Shown one piece after another: positions 12,466 through 22,453 of a DNA stretch of 64,000 nt. The translations under genes were made by a program, and so were the position numbers. Below the pieces are notes generated by a model. That model was not told the origin of the DNA, did no database searches, and saw nothing but the letters and a program-made list of their open reading frames with translations. This DNA is from Gordius sp. MW1 (Eukaryota > Nematomorpha > Gordioida > Gordea > Gordiidae), in the NCBI GenBank assembly GCA_964036665.1, contig OZ038531.1, forward strand, positions 21,554,324 to 21,618,323, read 5' to 3'. Every line of letters begins with the position of its first letter. Within the stretch, counting starts at the first letter, position 1.

Positions 12466-13171
12466 GGGGACGATGTTGCCTGGCGATTTCTTCTCCCGGT
12501 ATTACTTTGCAATCCTTGATACTTCATAAGTCCTTTCGCCGTATAAGCAAATAGTCAATTTGACTAAAATGCTTCCCACTTCTATAGGTCACAATATGAT
12601 CTTCTCGTTTTTGAAAATAGGTGTTAACGATCGCCATGTCATATGCTTGGGATAATTGGAGAAGTTTTTCCCCTTCTTTGTTCTTCAGACCATGCCCATA
12701 GCCTCCATGATTACGTTCATACCCGAGACGATCTTTCCCTACGTGAGCGTTGAAATCGGCCCCAATAATTAGCCTTTCTTCGGGTCGGATTCCTTGTATT
12801 TCTTTTTCCAATGAATCGAAGAATATGTCTTTCTCTGATTCCATACACCCAATTAGGGGAGCACACGCGCACATAACGGTTAGAAGGCCCCCTTGATCTG
12901 CAATCTTCACCCACATTAGCCTGTCGGAACAACGCTTGACTTCCACCACCTTGTCCTTGAACGATTCGCTAAGAACGATACCGACCCCGTCTCTACGATT
13001 TGGTGACCCACTGTAGAAAAGCTTGTATCCTTCTCCTAATTCCCGAGCTTTCGTTCCGTTCCACTTCGTCTCTTTTAGTCAGGCGATGTGTACCTTTCTT
13101 CTTTTTAGCATTTGTGCAACCTCGATGCTCTTCCCCGTCAACGTTCCCACATTCCAACACGTTATTCGCAT
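12466..13171 (-). pseudogene. RTE apurinic-like endonuclease region
   Basis: It begins MRITCWNVGTLTGKS (the EEP Asn motif), then KETKW (Glu), GADFNAHVG, and SQIDYLLIRR, ending near QHRPLVMDL (His motif). It nicks target DNA to prime reverse transcription. It is broken by a stop at 13079-13081 where the family has Cys, and by frameshifts near 12524 and 12450, so this copy cannot make one protein with the reverse transcriptase. Confidence 0.8.
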
Positions 13172-13888
13172 TCTTTCAACAACTAATTTCCTTAACCGCC
13201 TTCGTTGTGAGTTGGGCAGTGACCCTAGTGTATTTTTCACATTGCACGGGGGGGGGGGTATGCAGTGCGCGTCGTTTGTGGAGGACGCCCTAGCCTTTTC
13301 TTGTAAAATCTTGCTTGAAACTATCATAATTTCGGAGTTGGTTTTTATAGCCGGTTTCCGACCTGACGCCAACCCTCCACTTTTTGCACATGGACTTGGG
13401 ACCGTCGTAGGTAGTGTTAGCTTTGATATCTACAAAGATCAAACAATCAACTTGAGGTCTCATACTTTTTAAAAAGACCTAGAATTGTCATATGGGTAAA
13501 AATGTATAGGCAATCGATTCATTTTAGAAAGCCCTGATTCAAGAATGTTATGTAAATTTTGAGAAAATGTACCATGTACAATGATATCAATATTACAGCC
13601 TAGATCAAGTCTTTCTAAATCTATTTTAACATCAGTACTATGACCCTGATTAGCTCTACTTTTTGCTCCTTCCTTTAAATGCAGTAAGTGGAAACGTTGC
13701 TTTTTATCTTCTTCAGCAACTTTAACAATCTCACTAAAATTATAAGATTTAAAGTTGTTGAGTTTTAATATATCTGAGACAAGTACATAGCCTTTATCAT
13801 TTTTTATATCAAATGTCCCTAAATTATGCCGGAGTAACCATGTCAAACTTTTTGAAAGTGATAGCATGCGGCACTTTTTATTAGTCAT

Positions 13889-14423
13889 ATCTGATTAAAA
13901 AAGGAATAGGCCTAATCCGCAGGGTATTTTCCCAAAATACCAGTGGACAAAATCCTAGTGGTTTCAGGATCTTGAAACCGTTTCAAAATCTCTAATGCGC
14001 ATGCGTATGCATTTAACAGACCAATCAGATAGCTGCGAATTTTAACAATGCGAATGTGCTTGAAACGGCTTCAAGATCTTGAAACCGTTTCAAGATCTAT
14101 AATGGGTTAAGGTTCAGGGTAGTGTTTTAGGTCAGCGTTTTAGGTTAGGGTTAGGATTAGATGCACATCAAATTCCCTCCCCATGAAAGTGTCGGAAAAG
14201 TTAATACCTTAAATGTACCTGCATGCATGCATATCCGTTTTATTTTGTCCACTAGTATTTTGGGCATGAATCAATCCGCAGAATTATATATAAAAAAAAT
14301 GCAATTAGGTACATTACAAACATATGCTTATTTTGTCTATATTATCGTTTTGGGGCAACCGGTATAATGCCCTTCGGGTCAAAGTCTCACGATCATGAGA
14401 CTTTTTCTGAGACTTTTTCGAAG
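13889..14423. other. Possible small foldback; otherwise nothing
   Basis: Segments at 13915-13955 and 14239-14281 form an imperfect inverted pair (CCCAAAATA..AGTGGACAAAAT). Between them are GATCTTGAAACCGTTTC repeats and one short ggttagggttagg tract. It could be a ~370-base MITE placed just upstream of Tpt1. No coding signal. Confidence 0.35.
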
Positions 14424-15083
14424 CGGCAAATTTCAAATTGCTGTAAGTTTATCTGTTAAAATTTCTCGGTTATTATATCAAAATCAAAATATCTCTTTTT
14501 AAATGTGTTTAGGGCAAAATTACTTACAATCTTTTTAACTACATTAAAAGTATGCATTTTAATTATTTTACAATTATGTCTTATTAATATTTAATTTTAT
14601 TTATTATATTTTTGTATTGCTTATGATACAAATTTAAAAACTCTGGGATATTTATTTATGATTATTATACATTTAAGATTTCAAATTGAACTGCTGTAAG
14701 TTTATCTGTCAAAATTTCTCAGTTATCATATCAAAATATCTCTTTTTAAATGTGTTTAGGGCAAATTACAATATTTTTAACTACATTTAAGGTCTGCATT
14801 TTAATTATTTTATAATTATGTCCTATTAATATTTAAGTTTATTTATTATATTTTTGTGTTGCTTATGATACAAATTTAAAAACTTTGGGATATTGATTTA
14901 TGATTACTATACATTTAAGATTTCAAATTGAACTGCTGTAAGTTTATCTGTCAAAATTTCCCAGTTATCTTATCAAAATATCTCTTTTTAAAGGTGTTTA
15001 GGGCAAAATTACTTACAATATTTTTAACCACATTAAAAGTATGCATTTTAAATACAATACAATTATGTCTTATTAATATTTAA
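14424..15083. repeat. Tandem repeat, ~247-base unit, ~2.7 copies
   Basis: Copies start at the landmark tttcaaattg(aa)ctgctgtaag near 14428, 14677 and 14921 and continue through agggcaaaattacttacaat and tatgcattttaa. The units differ by small changes. No coding signal. Confidence 0.75.
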
Positions 15084-15199
15084 TATATTTTTATATATAT
15101 AGCACAAACCACAGCTCCAATTCCCACTGTTATATTTAGTGATGGGGAAATAGCGTTTTTAAGGAGCTAAAGCTATAGCACATAGTCACTTTAAGTGCT

Positions 15200-15455
15200 A
15201 TAAGCTATAGGAGATGGGAGGTTTGAGGTGCTATAAGCTATAGAAGATGGGAGGTTTGAGGTGCTATAAGCTATAGGAGATGGGAGTTTGAGGTGCTATG
15301 TGCTATAGGAGATGGGAGTTTGAGGTGCTATGTGCTATAGGAGATGGGAGTTGAGGTGCTATGTGCTATAGGAGATGGGAGGTTTGAGGTGCTATGTGCT
15401 ATAGGAGATGGGAGTTTGAGGTGCTATGTGCTATAGCCGATAGCACTTAAATGCG
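15200..15455 (+). repeat. ~33-base minisatellite, left array
   Basis: About seven copies of the gctatagga-gatgggagg-tttgaggt unit, with one-base length changes (ggaggttt, ggagttt, ggagtt). It mirrors the array at 16030-16310 and lies subterminally in a hAT. Confidence 0.9.
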
Positions 15456-16029
15456 CTACTCCTATAGCACCGGCGCTAACACTGGGAATAATTTCAATGA
15501 AAACAATAGAGTATAATATGAACTTGTGTGTAATCTAATAAACAATTTTCCATTAAAAATATATTGTTCGAAAAAACAAAATTAAAAAAGGGTGTTATTT
15601 AACTGCTAAGTAAATAATTACAAATTGCTAAGTAATTTATGCTAAGTATTTTAAAGGATATGCTAAGTATTTTATTTTTGAATGCTAAGTTAGGTTTTGA
15701 ATTAAGGGGGGGGGGGCAAACGGTTAAAATAAAAGTTGAATTAGGGAGGGACTAAATAAAAAAAAATATTAATTTGTAAGGGTTTTTTTACATTGGAAAA
15801 ATTTTTTTTACGTCATTTAGAGGGGGGGGGCGACTTATTGATAAAATAAATGTAGAAGCAATGCAAAATAAAATTAAAGTCATACATTTAATTAAATTTA
15901 TATTAAAATAAGTCGTAGTTAGATGGTAAGATAGGGCAAAAAAATTATATTCAGATGTATTTTAATATTTAATAAAAACAAAATAAACAATTAAAAAAAT
16001 TATTCCCAGTGTTAGCGCCGGTGCTATAG

Positions 16030-16310
16030 GAGTAGCGCATTTAAGTGCAATCGGCTATAGCACATAGCACCTCAAACTCCCATCTCCTATAGCACATAGC
16101 ACCTCAAACCTCCCATCTCCTATGGCACATAGCACCTCAAACTCCCATCTCCTATAGCACATAGCACCTCAAACTCCCATCTCCTATAGCACATAGCGCC
16201 TCAAACCTCCCATCTCCTATAGCTCATAGCACCTCAAACCTCCCATCTCCCATAGCTCTAGCACCTCAAACCTCCCATCTCCTATAGCTTATAGCACTTA
16301 AAGTGACTAT
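16030..16310 (-). repeat. ~33-base minisatellite, right array
   Basis: The reverse-complement array of the same unit (tcccatctcctatagc) closes the hAT on its right side. With the left array it would form a long stem if transcribed. Confidence 0.9.
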
Positions 16311-16494
16311 GTGCTAGTAGACATGGCGTATTTAATAGGCTATTCCCATCAGCGGGGAGGTGCTAAGCGCGCTAGTGCTAAGCGCTTTTCCACCACTAGT
16401 TATATTTGATATGCCCATCGAATTCAAATTAACTCAAAACAAAAACCCAATTTTAGTCAGCTAAAGTTGTGAAAAAATTTCAACTTTATTTTTA

Positions 16495-17707
16495 ATGCCG
16501 AACAAAGAAATGCCAAGGACAAGGCATATACCAAAACCATGATTTCCATATAACCCAAGAACACTCAGATATTCCTCAAAAAGTATATTTATAATAATTT
16601 TTTTCTTATGGTGTATTTAGCCTATCCCAAAATAAATACCCTTAAGCCGCATCATTTTAATACTCATGGTGGCGAAAACTTCTTGCTATCGAACGAGGAT
16701 AATAGAATGTTTATCTTTGAGACAGCTGACCTCCTAAATATTATGTACGAATCTCATAATATTTATTGTGATGGTACGTTTAAAACTTGCCCTCAACATT
16801 TTACTCAAGTATTTACATTTTTATAAATTTCCGTAACGTTGTTTTTAGATTTTTACAATTCACTCGTACTACCGGGATCATATGATTCCTGTAGTTACAC
16901 TCTTCTGCCAGATAAAACAGAAGAGACCTATAAAAAAGTGTTTAAGAAACTCATTCAGATTTATAACAGCTTGCAGCTAGTTTTCGCCCCGAACTATGCA
17001 CAGGTTGATTTTTAACGGGCAAGCATCGGGGCCTTAGAAGCCTGTTTCCCTAATATTATTATAAAGGGTAAAATTTAATGTTTTGTTTTTATAATTTTTA
17101 GGTTGCATGTTTCATTTTGGCCAGGTGATCTATCGACACGCTGGGTCTGGCAAACTGAAGAATCTTTATTCATCAAAAGCTGATTTCAGGCGCAGCGTGC
17201 GTCGTCTTCTAGCTTGGGCACATCCGTGATGTCATGACCCTTTGCATGGTTCAGCCCAATGTGCGCGGCGATAGAGAAATTGAGAATTTTTTTTTGTACA
17301 TCCACAATACCTGGATTGGGCTTGGAAGGGACCCCTTGTTCCCCTATGATATGTGGCAATGGCTCGATGCAGAGGGGCCCCGTACCAATAACCACCTGGA
17401 AGGGTTTCATAATGCGCTTATAAGTGGGCTTAAACAAACCCACCCTACTATATACGTGTTTGTTGATTTCCTGCAAGACCTGCAAGAAAAAACTAATGTT
17501 GATTTGCTACACATCTCTCAGGGCAAGAGAGTGTATGAAACAAATAAAAAATACGCTTCTATAAATTATAATATAAATCGTCTTATAGCTCAATATACAA
17601 ATGTATCTAACCCTATGCCCCTATTTCCATATGTTGATGCCATCTCTAATTATATGCACTTACAAGGTCATGATGCCCCGTTATATGATGAAAATGATTT
17701 ACAATAA
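16495..17707 (+). pseudogene. MULE-type transposase, decayed, three tiny introns
   Basis: Recognisable MULE segments in order: GGENFLL, then YCDGTFKTCPQHFTQ, IFTIHSYYRDHMIPVV, LLPDKTEETYKKVFKKL, ACFPNIIIKGCMFHFGQ, and RTNNHLEGFHNALISG. GT...AG introns at 16583-16620 (38 bases), 16809-16848 (40) and 17068-17101 (34) join these segments in frame. Lesions: a one-base shift near 16915, a stop in the QVDF-x-RAS segment near 17015, and a stop/shift at about 17228. An upstream exon ending DIPQK is likely before 16583. The family moves DNA by cut and paste. Terminal repeats were not found. Confidence 0.8.
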
Positions 17708-18464
17708 TAAATAAAATTTGTTTAATTTTTAAATACAAGCTTGAAAATATGTTAATATTTCGCGCTGCATGTGTTTTATATTTACTCATAGACCATCTTA
17801 TATTATTTATTTGACTTAATTGTATATTAAAGGAAAATTATATCATCTCACCAAATATTTTGGAATGTCTTTACTATATTGGTTACATGCCAATAGTAAA
17901 TGATCTTTATTATTAAACGTTTAAATTTCACGCTCTAAAAAATCTTTTGCCAATATGTCTCCTGTTAAAATGATAATATGAATTACTTATGCTGATATTA
18001 CAAGCTCCAACATATAAATTGTTTGGAACGGCTTTAAATAATCTTTTAATACTCCTGGGCATATATTAAAAGATAGCATATATAATATTCACGTTTTTAA
18101 TATGAGAAAGCTCTATAAAAGTAACGCAAGGAAATTTTAATTACCTTTAAATTATTTAACAGATCAGCTATACTCATTTAAGTTTCCCGATACTAAAGAT
18201 AAATATGGCAATAGACGTTATTAAAGTTGACTAGGACATAATTATGTTTATTATCAATAATTAAATCCTATATCAGCTAACTTTATTCAAATAAATTGTC
18301 TAAGTTGATTCTTGCTAATTCTAGCATAACCTAACAAGAACTATTAAAAATTTATCCTAACTTTTGTAGAGAAATATGTTCTCTACAAATGATTCAAGTG
18401 AATGAATTTATTTAAAACGTCTTGTTTATATACACAACTATTAGGGTTATTTAAATTATAATTA
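17708..18464. other. AT-rich flank of the MULE relic
   Basis: No coding signal, RNA gene or clear terminal repeat seen. Confidence 0.4.
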
Positions 18465-18705
18465 GTGGTCAAATAATAAGGTTAAGATATATTATGAATA
18501 GTGAGGGTTGTGAATGCTCGAATAATAAAGGTTAAGTTGTATGAATAGGTGATTGAGTTTATATATTCAAATAATAAAGGTTAAGTTTTTGCCTAGGTAA
18601 CTGATAAGCGAGTTGCTTTATTCAAATTACCTAGTAGAAGGTTAAATTCTTTCCTAGGTAACGATATAATTCCAAGTAGGTATATTCAAATAAGAAAGGT
18701 TAGTG
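18465..18705. repeat. Degenerate ~50-60-base tandem repeat
   Basis: Four to five copies of a unit containing ttcaaataataaaggttaag are visible near 18469, 18518, 18566, 18620 and 18685, with cctaggtaac blocks between the later ones. Confidence 0.5.
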
Positions 18706-18789
18706 TAACCATACTTTTTTAACTACTTTCATACATTATTTTACACACTATTTATTTTTACAATAGTATGTTTTATTGTATTAAGCTTA

Positions 18790-19330
18790 TTTTACTTATA
18801 CTATATTGTACATTAAACACATTGGTGATAATATTTATTTATTTTATATATAGAATAACTATTATTATATGTTAAATCCCATAGATATTACAACAGATAG
18901 AAAATGCACAAGTGATAATATCTATTTATTTTATATATATCATTAACTATTGTTATATGTTAGTTATATAAGATACATATTATAACAGATATAAAATGTA
19001 TAACGTTTTATAGCATTACTTTGGCTTTTCATATGCTATATATACAAATTAAACCATTTGATAGTAACACATGTTCATTAATTATTAACTATTATTATTA
19101 TTAACAGTTTAATCTAGTTTATTTGTTACAATGTAATTGAAATGTTTTATATAACATTAAATATAATTATAAACGTTCGTTTTATAGCCTTACTCTAATT
19201 ATAATTATGCTATATACACACATCAAACCAATTGATAGTTACACATGTTCATTAATTATTAACTATAATTATTATTAACAATTAAATTTAATTTATTTGA
19301 TACTATATAATTAAAATATGTTATAATATC
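18790..19330. repeat. AT-rich tandem duplications
   Basis: Two nested duplications: a ~85-base unit (tatttattttatatatag...) at 18830-18995, and a ~180-base unit (cgttttatagc...acacatgttcattaattatt) near 19005-19180 and 19185-19330. No coding signal. Confidence 0.55.
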
Positions 19331-19426
19331 CATATGTTTATATGTACAAATTAAATATTTCATATGATCCGAATTTTTGATTCATGCATACAAAAATTAG
19401 ACTGGATGTACCCAAATCTATATTAT

Positions 19427-19498
19427 TCATAGACTAATAAAATTATAGACTGCCGAACAGCCGATAATTTTTAAGTAAGGGTGTAGGCCGCCATTACT
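19427..19498 (-). repeat. 'GCTGTTCGGCAGTC' repeat, left copy
   Basis: On the minus strand it reads ggcggcctac...gctgttcggcagtct...attagtctat. Plus-strand copies lie at 33465-33545 and 41005-41085. The first two copies face each other across 14 kb. Confidence 0.6.
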
Positions 19499-19762
19499 TT
19501 TGTCTCAACTATATAAGCGCTATTTATTTCGATAGATTTTAATATTTATTTTATAAATTTATATCAAGCTAATATAAGCTTACTAAAGCCCAAACAAAAA
19601 TTAATACTTATGTTTATATAAGAATAAATTCTACTTAAAACATTTAAACTTGTATAGAACTTCTACATCTATAAGGAAATAATATAATATCGTTAAAAGT
19701 AATATAAGCGCCATCTATACCACATTTTCTACACGCTTTAAAACATTAGTATTAGTTTTAAC

Positions 19763-20540
19763 TAGAGATGCACCGATACCAAGTATCGGCATGGTATCGG
19801 CACCGATACCTTGCCAAAAGTATCGGCACCGATACCTTGCCAAAAGTATCGGCCGATATTTTGCTAGTATCGGCAATTACCAAGCCAAAACCTTTTTCAA
19901 TATGAAACATGAATTAAATACTGATGATCTTGATGATGGGATTAAGACCATGAAAAAGAATTTTAACTAATCTTAAAGAAACATTTGCACCCTTATATAA
20001 AGATAATATTTTAGCAACATTGTTGGATCCATGATTCAAACATTTATTCTTCAAACCTCCAATCAATATAATTAAAGCAGAACTAGTAGAAGCCTGCAAA
20101 TTAGTTAATAATTTGAAGGATAAGTCAACTGATGGTAATTAAATGTTTATAAATTAAATTTAGGTTTAACTGAAAGTATTGATATACTTGAAAAAAATAC
20201 TCCAAGCAAACCTATTGAATTTAATATATGGAGCTCACATAAAGAATTTCTTGTTCAGATGGGAACTCCTACTAGCAATATAAATAATAATTTGTTATTC
20301 TCATGAGTTAGAAGAATATTTATCAAAACCAGTATATACTGGTAGTTTATCCAATGAAAATGTGATCCTTTACTATATTGGAAGCATAATTGTAATAGAC
20401 ACCCTACTTTAGGTATCATTATTCAGTATGATGGGTGAGATAGATTCTACTAGGAGAAGAAGGCTTCTTTCAGAGAAAATAGAACACTAACAATTGTTGA
20501 GTTGAACATAAGAGAACTAAATTTTCAATAATAGTTTTTA
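19763..20540 (+). pseudogene. BED-type hAT: left end and decayed transposase
   Basis: It begins TAGAGATGCACCGATACC followed by repeated CGATACC/GTATCGG motifs, the terminus of the complete small hAT at 33653-34242. A decayed transposase follows: KDNILATLLDP-x-FKHLFF (a hAT signature, with a stop in place of the usual Arg), then LEEYLSKPVYTG...YWKHNCNRHPTL and a C-terminal RRRLLSEKIE-like segment in shifted frames. The matching right terminus is at 31728-31818, so the two halves were probably parted by the Helitron and MULE between them. Possible target duplication: gttttaac on the left against (a)tttaac on the right, degraded. Confidence 0.7.
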
Positions 20541-21299
20541 ATATAAGCATATTACACGTATATTTACTTTTTTATAAAATAAATTTATGTATTAATAAAA
20601 TATAAAGTGTACCATAATAAAATTTAAATTTCTTTTTTGATCTATTAATCACGATACTTTTGAATTAATTAATAACAAAATTTATTATTATAAATTAAAT
20701 AGCTGACCCAACAAACGTTGTATTGCCATTTACCCCGGTGTATTCGCAGAATATATCATCTTATAGATAAATTTCAATAGATTAAGAATATATCAAATAT
20801 AATTGGTAAGTGTTTATTATGCAAAAATTTTAAAACAAATAGTTCAAGAGGGCCCAAGGCCCACCCTAAGAGAAAACCTGGCCCCATGGGCCCCTTCCTC
20901 CAAGGGAAAAATCTTTGGGCCCCTGGCCCTTCAAGCATTTATTTTTTTATTTTTTTGTAATTAAGAAACAATATCATAATTATTTGTTTGTTAATCAAAC
21001 TTTTAACTCTGAACTTAATAATGTCCGAAGAACTGAGATATATCAACATTTATGGCACTTTGTTAAAAGTATTTTCATTTTTCTCCTTATTTAACGCGCA
21101 AAAAATGACAAAATTAGATTTTTTAATTTATTTAGCCACGCAGGAGGGGACACGACCGTCCCATCAAAATAATAATTGACCTAAAAAATAAGCAAAAAAA
21201 TGACTTTGATGTTTAAAAGCGCTTAAAAAGTTTCTATTTTCTGCGACACATGCCTACTGCATTTATCACTCTACCTACAACGATAGATGGGCAGTACGT

Positions 21300-22320
21300 G
21301 ATGAGGGCCGTTGATTGGAAGATCTGGGTAAAAATAATTTAGAGGATTTGTTGATTTATACATTTTTAGACACTTACATAAACGATGAAAATAAATCCGT
21401 AATGTGACCGCCATCCCTCCTCTCCACCCCACCGTCCTTCTATTAGAAGATCTGGAAAAACATGATTTAGAGGATTTAGATTATCATAGTCTACAAACAG
21501 GAGAAATTTTGTCTATTTTATACTTTTTAGACACTTACATAAACAATGAAAATAAATCCGTAATGCCGCCATCCCTCCTCGCCACCCCACCGTCCTTTGA
21601 TTGGAAGATCTAGATAAAAATAATTTAGAGGTATTGTTGATTTTATACATTGTTAGACACTTACATAAACGATGAAAATAAATCCATAATGTGCCCGCCA
21701 TCCCTCCTCTCCACCCCACCGTCCTTCTATTGGAAGATCTGGAAAAACATAATTTAGAGTATTTATTTTATCATAGACTATAAACAGGAGAAATATTGTT
21801 TATTTTAGACATTTTTATACACTTACATAAACGATGAAAATAAATCCGTAATGCGCCCGCCTCCTCTCCACCCCACCGTCCTTTGATTAGAAGATCTGGA
21901 TAAAAATAATTTAGAGGATTTGTTGATTTTATACATTTTTAAACACTCACATAAACGATGAAAATAAATCCGTAATGTGCCCGCCCTCCTCTCCACCCCA
22001 CCGTCCTTCGATTGGAAGATCTGAAAAAACATAATTTTGAATAAAAGTTATTTAGAGGATTTGTTGATTTTATACATTTTTAAACACTTACATAAACGAT
22101 GAAAATAAATCCGTAATGTGCCCGCCATCCCTCCTCTCCACCCCATCGTCCTTCGATTGGAAGATCTGGAAAAACATAATTTTGACAATTTATTTTATCA
22201 TAATCTATAAACAGGAGAAATTTTGTCTATTTTATACATTTTTTGAAACTTACATAAACGATGAAAATAAATCCGTAATGCGCCTGCCATCCCTCCTCTC
22301 CACGCCACCGTCCTATTAAT
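21300..22320. repeat. Tandem array in the Helitron 3' region, ~7 units
   Basis: The landmark gatgaaaataaatccgtaatg recurs about every 125 or 160 bases (near 21385, 21545, 21672, 21834, 21959, 22098 and 22259), each followed by ccctcctctccaccccaccg and gattggaagatctgg. Two unit lengths alternate. Minus-strand open frames such as 21513-21719 arise from the repeat and are not genes. Confidence 0.85.
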
Positions 22321-22453
22321 GGATACGATTATTTTATAACATAATCGACACAATATTTCAAATATTTAAAGTTTAACTTAATTAAATCATCTATAATGTA
22401 TTGATATACTTACCGAAACGAAAAAAAAATCCCTGATCCGTTTTACTTCATAA

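Larger units (their letters stand above)
9966..13418 (-). mobile_element. RTE-clade LINE inserted in Tpt1
   Basis: A 13-base target duplication, agctttgatatct, lies at 9953-9965 and 13419-13431. The element encodes an apurinic-like (EEP) endonuclease followed by reverse transcriptase and a C-terminal RLRWYGH-type tail, the RTE order. It has no poly(A); the 3' end is (GAA)n. Lesions include a stop in place of Cys in the IA-x-L-KETKW endonuclease segment (13079) and frameshifts near 12524, 12450 and 10735. A relic of the same family is at 59015-59195. Confidence 0.9.
9806..13888 (-). pseudogene. TRPT1: tRNA 2'-phosphotransferase (Tpt1/KptA), split by a LINE
   Basis: The family removes the splice-junction 2'-phosphate from tRNA with NAD+. 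The start at 13888 reads MTNKKCRMLSLSKSLTWLL then RHNLG, the KptA opening with the catalytic Arg-His pair. RANQGHS follows at residues ~79-85 and a GLSKMNR..IHF segment near residue 120. A one-base frameshift lies near 13480 (stop at 13469), after which KSMRPQVDCLIFVDIK continues in another frame. The gene is then cut by an RTE LINE (9966-13418) and resumes at 9806-9965 as DIKAALSDEILF...NNVILSPGN with a stop at 9806. The usual F-x-R-S-x-N Arg of the C-terminal active-site segment is absent (FLSLNN). I see no intron. It is almost certainly non-functional here. Confidence 0.85.
15137..16398. mobile_element. hAT made of inverted minisatellite arrays
   Basis: The ends are TAGTGATGGGGAAA and, inward from the right, TAGTGGTGGAAAAG. 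Perfect 8-base duplications GTTATATT lie at 15129-15136 and 16399-16406. Each side holds about seven or eight copies of a ~33-base unit (gctataggagatgggaggtt/tgaggtgctatgt), in opposite orientation on the two sides (about 15200-15455 and 16030-16310). The middle (15480-16005) has no coding signal. Non-autonomous. Confidence 0.9.

Noticed and set aside
13000-13472. Plus-strand frames opposite the endonuclease
   Set aside because: They are antisense to the RTE endonuclease and its leader and have no family motif.
13469-13888. Tpt1 as a complete 139-residue protein
   Set aside because: The last residues follow a frameshift; the conserved C-terminal part continues in another frame and beyond the LINE.
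14118-14160. Telomeric array (ggttagggttagg)
   Set aside because: Only two or three imperfect units, far too short for a telomere or interstitial telomeric block.
21300-22320. CRISPR-like array
   Set aside because: Units are 125-160 bases, lack unique spacers, and lie in a eukaryotic Helitron.
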